Source of the DNA: Zingiber officinale
Lineage: Eukaryota > Streptophyta > Magnoliopsida > Zingiberales > Zingiberaceae
NCBI RefSeq assembly: GCF_018446385.1
Contig: NC_055991.1
Coordinates: 115,611,794 to 115,675,793, forward strand
Reading direction: 5' to 3'
Length of the DNA: 64,000 nucleotides
The notes beneath the pieces are model-generated. The model did no database searches and was not told where the DNA came from. It was given only the letters and a program-made list of their open reading frames with translations. Made by a program: the position numbers and the translations under genes. The number at the start of each line of letters is the position of its first letter. The first letter of the stretch is position 1. Positions 56,736 through 64,000 of this stretch are shown piece by piece.

Positions 56736-59700
56736 TGGAATGACAACCTGGTTAAGTTAGTGAAGATATTTGCAAGAAAAACAGGTAACATCATTATGTG
56801 GAGGTTTTTAAGTTAGTTTGTATTTTCAATTGGTTTGGCTAACTTAACCACCTAACCCTCCCCCTTTGGCATTCATCAAAAATAAGCATGGAGTAAGTAA
56901 GCATAAACATAGACTTCAGACAAAGTAAGAAATAATGTCAAGCATAAACATTAGTTTTCAAAAATAAGTTTAAGAAATATTTTAGAAATCATTTTTCAAT
57001 CACTAACATAAAATGTTGAAAGTATTTGTTAAAAATATTCAAAGCAGAATATTTTTTTTTTTTTAAACAAAGGAGTTTTCAAAATAATTTTGTAAAATTC
57101 TTTTTCAGAATAAAAAAAATTGCACATTTTTAACCAAGTTGAGTTTAGACTTTGATTTTCAAAAATAATTTTAAGAACTAGATTTTTAAATTCAATTTTT
57201 AAAACTAAGTTAAATCTAATTTTCAAAAACAATTTTCAATAAAAGGTAAAACCCAATTCTTAAAAACAACTTAGTTTTATAAGAGTTAGTTTTCAAAAAT
57301 AGGTTTAAGAAATTTTTAAGAAAACATTTTTCAAACACAAATTTTAAAATATTTTAAATAAAGGGAAAATTTTAATTAATTCCTCCCCCTGAATTTGATA
57401 TTCCTTTACTTTATTAATCCTCCTTATTTATTAATTTTTCTAGGGGATTTAAAAAAATGGAACCTCCCCCTGAATTGGTTACTCCCCTTAATTTAATATC
57501 TCCCCCTTAAGTTAATACTAAGGTTTGGTTGTGTTAAATTTCAAAGCCCTAACACATTTGTCTAATTCAGTAATACTTATATTATTATCTCTGTATCCTT
57601 GGTATAACTGTTTATTTGAATTTGATTAATCAATTATTAATTAATTTTAGATTAAGGTGCTTAACTTTAGTTTAAGGTTAAATAAGATAAGATTTTATTA
57701 ATTCAATAACAGTTAAGCATTATCGATAATTTATTGATTAGTTTTTACTTGATTTAATAATTTTAATACTTAGTGAAAGTGTTTATTATTATTATTTTTA
57801 TTTATTTATTTAATTTTTTAAAGGGATTTCTAAAATAGCATTTAAAAGGAATTTAAAATGATTTTTATAATATGTTTTATGTCAATTAACATACGTTTGA
57901 TTCAGTTTTTATTTTAGATTTATATTAATATTAGTGGTTAATTTAAGTTTAAGTTTAATTTTAAGTTTAAGTTAAAAATTTAGTTAAAAATTTTTAATTT
58001 TAATTGTAATTTCAATATTAAGTTTTAATTTAAGATTTAATTTTCAGTTAAGTTAAATTAAAAAATAATTTTAAGGTTAAAATGATGTTTAAGATTAAAA
58101 ATGAGTTTAAAGTCAAAATTAAAGTGAAAATAATCTATAGAAATAATTTATTATTACTATTTTTAAGTTAACAGAATTTTATTATAGTGAAAAAATAAGA
58201 AGAATTTTTCAAAATGATACATAATTTTTAAAATAGTTTTAAAATGATTTTTTAAAAATGTTTTTTTTAAATGATTTTTAAAAGTTTTTTTTTTTGAAAA
58301 TAATTTTTGAAATAATTTTTAAGTTAAAATAATTTTAAAAATAATTTTTAAGTTAATTAAAATAATTTTTATATTAAAATAATTTTAAGCTAAAATAATT
58401 TTTAAGTTAAAATAATTTTTTAAGTTAAAATAATTTTTATGTTAAAATAATTTTTATGCGTTTTTAAATAATTTTTTATTAAAATATTCTTTTTTTAAAA
58501 AAAAATTAAAATAGTTTTTTAAGAATGTTTTAAATAGTTTTTAAAGATTTTTTTTTTAAATAGTTTTTAAAGAATTTTTAAAATAATTTTTTAAAGAATG
58601 TTTAAAATAGTTTTTAAAGAATGTTTAAAATAGTTTTTAAAGAATGTTTAAAATATTTTTAAAAGAGTTTTTAAAATAATTTTTAAAAGGTTTTAAAAGA
58701 ATTTTTAAAGTTTTTAAAATGATTTTTAAAAGAGTTTTTAAAATAATTTTTAAAAGATTTTGAAATAATTTTTTAAAAGAATTTTTAAAATACTTTTTAA
58801 AACAGTTTTTAAAATAATTTTTAAAATGTTTTTAAAAGAATTTTTAAAAGAATTTTTAAAGTTTTTTAAAATAATTTTTAAAAGAGTTTTTAAAATAATT
58901 TTTAAAAGAATTTTTAAAATACTTTTTAAAAGAGTTTTTAAAATAATTTTTAAAAGGTTTTAAAAGAATTTTTAAAGTTTTTTTAAATTATTTTTAAAAC
59001 AGTTTTTAAAATAATATTTAAAGGTTTTAAAATAATTTTTAAAAGAATTTTTAAAATACTTTTTAAAAGAGTTTTTAAAATAATTTTTAAAAGGTTTTAA
59101 AAGAATTTTTAAAAGAATTTTTAAAGATTTTTAAAAATATTTTTAAAAGAGTTTTAAAAATAATTTTTAAAAGGTTTTAAAAGGATTTTTAAAGCTTTTT
59201 AAAATGATTTTTAAAAGAGTTTTTAAAATAAATTTTAAAAGGTTTTAAAATAATTTTTAAAAGTTTTTAAAATAATTTTTAAAAGAATTTTTAAAGTTTT
59301 TTTTAAAATGATTTTTAAAAGAGTTTTTAAAAGGTTTTAAAAGAATTTTTAAAGTTTTTTTTTAAAATGATTTTTAAAAAATTTTGAAAATAATTTTAAA
59401 ATAATTTTTAAGTTTAGAATAAAATTTTTAAATTTAAATTTTAAAATAATTTTTAAACTTAATTTTTGTTTTAAAATAATTTTTAAAGTTAGTTTAATTT
59501 TTAAAATAATTTTTTTTTAATGTTAATTTAATTTTAAAATAAATTTTAAAGGTTAATTTAATTAAAATAATTTTAAAAGTTAATTTAATTTTAAAATAAT
59601 TTTTTTTTAAAAAAAATAATTTAGTTTTAATTCGAAATTTAATTTTTAATTAATTGGAAATTTAATTTGAAATTCGAAGTTTAATTTTAATTTAATTTGA

Positions 59701-60403
59701 AATTCGAAATTTAATTTTAATTTGAAATTTGAAATTTAATTTTAATTTGAAATTCAAATTTTAATTTTAATTTAATTTTAATTTAATTTAAAAATTAATT
59801 AATTTAATCCTTATTCATCTCACCCGATTTAGATTATCAATCAGGGAATCCTATAATTTTGTGAGATGAATTAGATTTAATTACAGAGTTTGGTTTAACT
59901 TGTGTTAGATTCAGATTTAGATTTGGTCTCAACAAATAGGCATTATTCGGATAAACTTCTAAGCTTGGTGAGTCACCTGGACATCATTAGAAGTAACCAA
60001 CCCTTCGAGGTTTTCCAAATAGTCCTATCCACGGAGCTTAGTACTAAACCTTGGTCTACCTAGTTAGGATCCGTAAGGGGTAGCTTCGGTTAGTTCCACT
60101 TGGCCAAATGCACCAGATCGAAGTTATATCTTTCTAGACATGCGATGTTCAAGCTTCCCCAACATACTATCATCCAAAACTTCACCAGTAGAACTTGTCA
60201 AGTTAAACTTTTTGTCTCTATTTATTCTATTCCTAACTATCCTGCCAGGTAGTCTACTCTTATTTTACCCTTGTCGGGTAGATTAATTTTGGAGGTGCCA
60301 GCTATTCTGGAGCCTCCCCTGAATTATTGGCTTTTAATTTAAGATTTTTGTATAATTAGAGTTGGTTTTAGTTAAGTTTTAATGTTTTATTTGTAATTTA
60401 AAT
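56736..60403 (-). other. Non-coding AT-rich part of the copia internal region
   Basis: Apart from the extra polypurine tract, there is little gene-like sequence here. 57700-59810 is a run of AATTTTTAAAAGAATTTTTA-type words. 59820-60330 regains normal complexity (for example GGTCTACCTAGTTAGGATCC) without an open frame. Confidence 0.7.
57700..59810. repeat. 2.1-kb AT-rich cryptic simple repeat
   Basis: Endless variants of AAAATAATTTTTAAAAGAG and GTTTTTAAAATAATTTTTAA with irregular period make up almost the whole stretch, which is nearly free of C. Toward the right it changes to AAATTTAATTTTAATTTGA-type words. On the coding (minus) strand it continues the Asn/Lys-rich bias of the gag-like ORF. 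Confidence 0.9.
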
Positions 60404-61576
60404 TTAAGTTTTTAATTTTGAATTAATTAAATTGGTCAAATTATCTTTCTTTAAGAGAGTGTATTTAATATTTGAATTTTCTTTCAATTTCAATTTTATT
60501 GGGTTAATTGAATTATCTTTCTTTAATAGTTTATTTTTAAAGTTTAAGTTTTTATTTATTTTTAAATTTGAATTAACTAAACTGTTTGAATTATATTTTC
60601 TTAACGGTTTATCTTTTAGCTTTTTATTAATTGTTGATTTTGAAATTTCTAGATTATTTTTGTTTAATATGTTATCTTTAACATTTAATTTTAAGTTTGT
60701 TAAATTCCGTTTTGATTTTATCAAAGTGTTTGATTTTATCCTTATATTTTCTTTGCCTTTTAAATTGATATGGTTAATTGAATTTATTAGATTAGTTTTA
60801 TCTTTAAAGTTTAATTTTCTATTAATTAAATTATCTTGGTTTTGGATAGCATTTTCTAGACTGATTTTATTAAATATTTTATCAAGGTATTTATTGATTT
60901 TATCCATTTTCTCATTCTTAGCATTTAATTTCAAATTTATTTTAATGTTTGACTTATTTATGTGCTCACCTAATTTCACATTTTCTGAATTAATTAAATT
61001 ATTTGAATTGATTTGGTCATTGTTCAGTTTGACCAAGTCAATGTTGATGCCAAATTGATCAGAGTCTTGATTGACTTGATCAGAGTCTAGATTATTTTGT
61101 GATTTTGAATTTAAATCTAGATTATCATACACCATAGTTGGACTAATTTCATACTTATCATCATGCTGATTTTTTAAACTACTATTAGCAGGGGTATTTT
61201 GGTAAATATTACTAACCTTGAGCGCAACCCCTAATTCAGTAGACTTCTCCGTTGAATTTGACTCGAGTCCATATTTGACTTTAACTTGATCTTCTAGCTC
61301 CATCGGCGTCTCGTGAAGCTTGATCAACTGGGTCCACAGCTCATATACATGCTTGTACTTTTCTAATCTGCATAAAATATTGTTAGGTAAAACATTACAA
61401 ATAATGTTACTTACCTTTTTGTTCAGTTCCAAGTTTTGAGAAGGTTTCCTCAAAATTAGCATATAATCGATGTCTACGCTTCCTAAGAAGCATTCCATTA
61501 ATCGCTTCCAGTAGTTGAAGTCTTCATGATCGTAGGGTGGTGGTTCGCAGGGGTTCCGTCCTTCTAGAAGAGTCAT
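60404..61576 (-). CDS. Gag-like protein of the non-autonomous copia element, Asn/Lys-rich C-terminus
   Basis: The ORF begins at ATG 61576; an upstream TTG at 61600 is not a credible plant start. It encodes 390 residues. The first 100 residues resemble copia gag of the SIRE type: PPPYDHEDFNYWKRLMECFL, then LPNNILCRLEKYKHVYELWT. From about residue 150 onward the protein is almost only Asn, Lys, Leu, Ile, Ser and Asp in irregular NLINSKLNFKDK-like repeats. No zinc knuckle or pol domain follows. The stretch downstream is AT-rich simple sequence, as if the same expansion had decayed further. A hydrophobic ORF on the opposite strand (60432-61058) is a shadow. It could make a packaging protein for the non-autonomous element, or merely be a tolerated remnant. 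Confidence 0.7.
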   Translation of the reverse strand: MTLLEGRNPCEPPPYDHEDFNYWKRLMECFLGSVDIDYMLILRKPSQNLELNKKVSNIICNVLPNNILCRLEKYKHVYELWTQLIKLHETPMELEDQVKVKYGLESNSTEKSTELGVALKVSNIYQNTPANSSLKNQHDDKYEISPTMVYDNLDLNSKSQNNLDSDQVNQDSDQFGINIDLVKLNNDQINSNNLINSENVKLGEHINKSNIKINLKLNAKNEKMDKINKYLDKIFNKISLENAIQNQDNLINRKLNFKDKTNLINSINHINLKGKENIRIKSNTLIKSKRNLTNLKLNVKDNILNKNNLEISKSTINKKLKDKPLRKYNSNSLVNSNLKINKNLNFKNKLLKKDNSINPIKLKLKENSNIKYTLLKKDNLTNLINSKLKT

Positions 61577-61853
61577 AATTTCTTGCACACAGAGAAACAA
61601 ACAAAAGATCCCAAGACTTGATCTTGGATTAGCAGTGCTGAAAAAAAATAATATTTCACTATTTTCGAAAAAACTAATAAAATATTATTAAAATATTAAT
61701 AAAAAAATATTATTTCAAATTTTTGAAAATGTAATATCTTGTCAATACTAAGCAATGATGAAGAGATGGCGATGTAATTTTCAAAAATAGTTTTGGAGGG
61801 AAAAAACGAAAGGCGTACCTGATTGGTGGTTGCACCAAATCAGAGCGGTACCT

Positions 61854-61865
61854 GCTCTGATACCA
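61854..61865 (-). other. Primer-binding site of the full-length copia element
   Basis: On the minus strand TGGTATCAGAGC (initiator Met tRNA type) lies 2 bp after the 5' LTR end at 61868. Confidence 0.9.
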
Positions 61866-61867
61866 CT

Positions 61868-62969
61868 TGTAGGACCGTGATCGTTCGATAGAGGGAGGGG
61901 TGAATATCGATTCGAAAACTCGAGTGTAAAAGTACGCAGCGGAAAAGTAAATGAACACAATTGATTTTACTTCGTTCGGAGCCTGTGACGACTCCTACTC
62001 GAAGGCCCGTGGTCCTTGACCACTTTCGTTGGGCAATCACTAGCAATTCGAATGTGATTACAAAAAGAGTGCAAGAAATGCTAATGAAACAAAACACAAA
62101 GCTATATCGATAGAAAAGAAAGCTTAAAGAGCAAGGGCGCGTTGTCGGAGCTTTGTTAGCGTCGCTGGAGCACAGAGCAGCAAAGCAATCTGGGAATTCT
62201 AAGATGATATTGAAGCTCCACCCCTGGGGCTCCTTTTATATGCTGCTCCGGGCGCCTGGATCCCTTCCGGGCGCCCTGGTACGACGTGGCAAGTCCAGTC
62301 AGGATGCTCCACGTGGTGAGGCGACGCAGAGGATAAAAGTTGCCTCCGGGCGCCCGGATCCCTTCCGGGCGCCCGGATCCCCTCCGGGCGCCCGGACCAC
62401 CTTTTTCCAGAGATTCCTTCTCCTGCAAAACAAGGTTAGTCCGAGGCAAAATATATCCTGCAACACAGATTGTTAGCACAATTTATAAAGTATGAATTAA
62501 CAGAAAAAATATGACTTAGATTCCGTCTTTCCGAGACCGGAATCTAGTCACGATCTCGACTTAGATATCCGAAATGGATCTAAGCCGGATCGACGCCTAA
62601 TGTTCCCTTCCCAGGAACGCGTCCTCGCAGTCACTCCCCTCCAGTGACTTACCTCACTTACCTGCCAGACGTCCGGTCAGCCCTTCGACCCGTCTGGACT
62701 TCTCGCCAGCTATCCGGTCAGCCCGTCGACCTAGCTGGACTTCTCGCCAAGCGTTTGGTCAGCCCGTCGACCCGCTTGGACTTCTCGCCAGCTATCCGGT
62801 CAGCCCGTCGACCTAGCTGGGCTTCGTGCCAGACATCTGGTCAGCCCGTCGACCTGTCTGGACTTTTCCTGCACACTCGATCAGAGTGTTAGACAACAAC
62901 AAACCTAACTTAACCTATTTGTCATTCATCAAAACCTGGGTTAAATCGTTAGTGCTAACCACACCAACA
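61868..62969 (-). mobile_element. 5' LTR of the full-length copia element
   Basis: On the minus strand it starts TGTTGGTGTGG at 62969 and ends GGTCCTACA at 61868. It is 1102 bp. A minus-strand CATATAAAAGGA promoter box is at 62231-62242. Three CCGGGCGCCCGG palindromes lie at 62346-62395 just upstream of that box on the minus strand. A 45-bp array is at 62660-62870. Confidence 0.93.
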
Positions 62970-64000
62970 GAACCTTCCTCTTGGACAGTTGGTCCTCCGC
63001 TGGGGTGGCTCCGCTTGCCACGTTCTGATGAGAGGCCTGAGCAGCCGACTCTTCCTGAGTCCCGCTTTCCCCTTCATGCGAGCCGACCGGCTGGATGCCG
63101 AGCGTCTCCATTTCTTTGGCTGCCGCGGCTTCTAGTGCCGCCGCCTTTTTCTTCAAAATGTCGGCCATTACCGACTCCATGACGATGTCCGCTGCAAAGG
63201 AAAGAAGAGAAATCAGTTAGCAATCAAAGCATATGCCCAAGTAAAACCGAAGCTGCTCAGAAGAGGAGTCCGTATAGGACTCAGGCCGAAGATGTACATC
63301 ACTCCTTCGTGAAGAAGCTTATTGATGTCCAACCGCAAACCGGCTAGCATATTTGCAGCATGGAGGTAATCCGGTCGGGTCTTGAATTTCTTCAGCTCAG
63401 GAGTGGGGGGTAGGTCGACCTGCCACTTGGTCCGGAAATTGGCCTGATCGGGCATACGAATATAGAAAAAATACTCCTTCCAATGTTTATTGGAAGAAGG
63501 CAGTTTATTAAAGAAGACTAAGCCGGGCCGAGCTTGGAACATGAAGGTGCCCGGCTCGGACTGCTTGGGGTAATAGAAATAATAAAAGACCTCCGGTCGG
63601 AGGGGAATGTTGTGGATTTTGAACAAAACAACAACACCACAAAGAAGGCGAAAGGTGTTGGGTACTAGACTGCCGAGTGGAACACCAAAAAAGTTACAAA
63701 CATCTATAATGAAGGGATGTACAGGGAAACGCAGACCGGCAGTAAACTGGTCGCGGAAGATACAGAAAGCTTCGCGCGGCGACCTGTGTGGCCGAGCGGA
63801 GGGACCGGCTAAAAGAAGTTCAAAATCACCGGGGATTTCAAAATTATCTGTCAGACTATCAAAGTCACGATGATCGAATCGTGACTCCATGGTAGTGTAC
63901 CATGACCCGAGTGACTGGTCTTCATGATAAGAAGAACTAGCCATGGTCCGAAAGGGAGAAATCAAAAAGGCCAAGAAAGGCAGAAGAAAGAAGACAGCAA

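Larger units (their letters stand above)
55642..62969 (-). mobile_element. Full-length non-autonomous Ty1/copia element (SIRE-like), TSD GAACC
   Basis: Both LTRs, the PBS, the polypurine tract and a perfect 5-bp duplication (GAACC at 55637-55641 and 62970-62974) are present; total length is 7328 bp. The LTRs differ by roughly a dozen substitutions plus two indels by eye, so the insertion is recent. The only coding region is a gag-like ORF (61576-60404). No protease, integrase, RT or RNase H was found; the rest is extremely AT-rich simple sequence. It therefore needs proteins from a relative. It interrupts the aORF of Tat element B. Confidence 0.93.
54384..63944 (-). pseudogene. Antisense extra ORF (aORF) of Tat element B, spliced, split by a copia element
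   Basis: Exon 1 is 63944-63248, exon 2 is 63191-55135 without the nested element (55642-62969) and one TSD copy, and exon 3 is 55061-54384. Introns are short and GT-AG (63247-63192 and 55134-55062), and phases agree at both. Exon 1 has LGSWYTTMES, FCIFRDQFTAGLRFPVHPFI, LVPNTFRLLCGVVVLF, IPLRPEVFYYFYYPKQ and INKLLHEGVMYIFGLSP, a Transposase_28-like domain. Exon 2 is Pro/Ser-rich with GPLAEMWADARARVALIP. Exon 3 is a coiled coil (ELKKAQDLLAAEQKKAADQ) with a conserved tail. A TAG at 54728-54726 and a one-base frame difference near the insertion site break it. Start 63944 was chosen because it matches element A's ATG. Function unknown. Confidence 0.75.
47166..64000 (+). mobile_element. Ty3/gypsy Tat-lineage element B (continues past the window)
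   Basis: Order: 5' LTR (47166-48010), PBS (48014), gag-pol (48056-53179, one frame), a 65-bp tandem array (53290-54120) and an antisense extra ORF (63944-54384) that contains a nested copia element (55642-62969). Position, antisense orientation and the Transposase_28-like domain of the extra ORF fit plant Tat elements. The 3' LTR is not in the window, so LTR divergence cannot be used for dating. Confidence 0.88.

Noticed and set aside
60432..61058. 208-codon plus-strand ORF rich in Phe, Leu and Ile that looks like a membrane protein
   Set aside because: It is the reverse complement of the Asn/Lys-rich part of the gag-like ORF. Hydrophobic codons are what AT-rich Asn/Lys codons give on the other strand.

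Overview
This is a plant nuclear window. It has spliced genes with GT-AG introns and an extreme load of LTR retrotransposons and CACTA/hAT DNA transposons. The LTR families, the splice style and the two host genes fit a monocot, probably Zingiberales (ginger/banana order). That placement is inference from repeat style only.

Only two host genes can be supported, lying head to head at 3.3-11.2 kb. On the minus strand is a five-exon Di19-type drought-induced zinc-finger gene. On the plus strand is a ten-exon RDM4/DMS4 (Iwr1-family) gene, a Pol II/Pol V-associated factor of RNA-directed DNA methylation. All exon joints were read by eye and keep phase. The RDM4 gene has an 11-copy 30-bp minisatellite in its first coding exon and a tandem duplication in intron 2 that copies the exon-3 acceptor.

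Everything else is mobile or repeat DNA. 0-2.9 kb: LTR fragments and a Tat solo LTR inside a CACTA remnant with a transposase fragment. 11.3-12.9 kb: direct repeats. 13.0-17.1 kb: a decayed minus-strand Ty1/copia pol, split by a solo LTR. 17.1-19.8 kb: nested LTRs with target-site duplications (TSDs). 21.8-26.0 kb: a complete non-autonomous CACTA element (TSD CTC) carrying fragments of an XB3/XBAT-type ankyrin gene and a FEI-type LRR receptor kinase. 29.0-41.3 kb: an old minus-strand Ty3/gypsy Tat-lineage element, itself hit by two solo LTRs. 41.3-47.2 kb: gypsy LTR, hAT MITE, copia LTR and a copia fragment. 47.2 kb to the window end: a younger plus-strand Tat element with LTR, PBS, gag-pol in one frame broken by five stops, a 13-copy 65-bp array and an antisense extra ORF. 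Its antisense ORF is split by a full-length, recent, non-autonomous copia element (55.6-63.0 kb, TSD GAACC).

The most interesting items are: the antisense, intron-containing extra ORF, with at least one intron at the same place in both Tat copies; the gene-capturing CACTA with a 41-bp-arm hairpin; the coding minisatellite of RDM4; the Asn/Lys-rich non-autonomous copia; and the transition-only pattern of stop codons in the younger Tat gag-pol. All sequence comparisons were made by eye.
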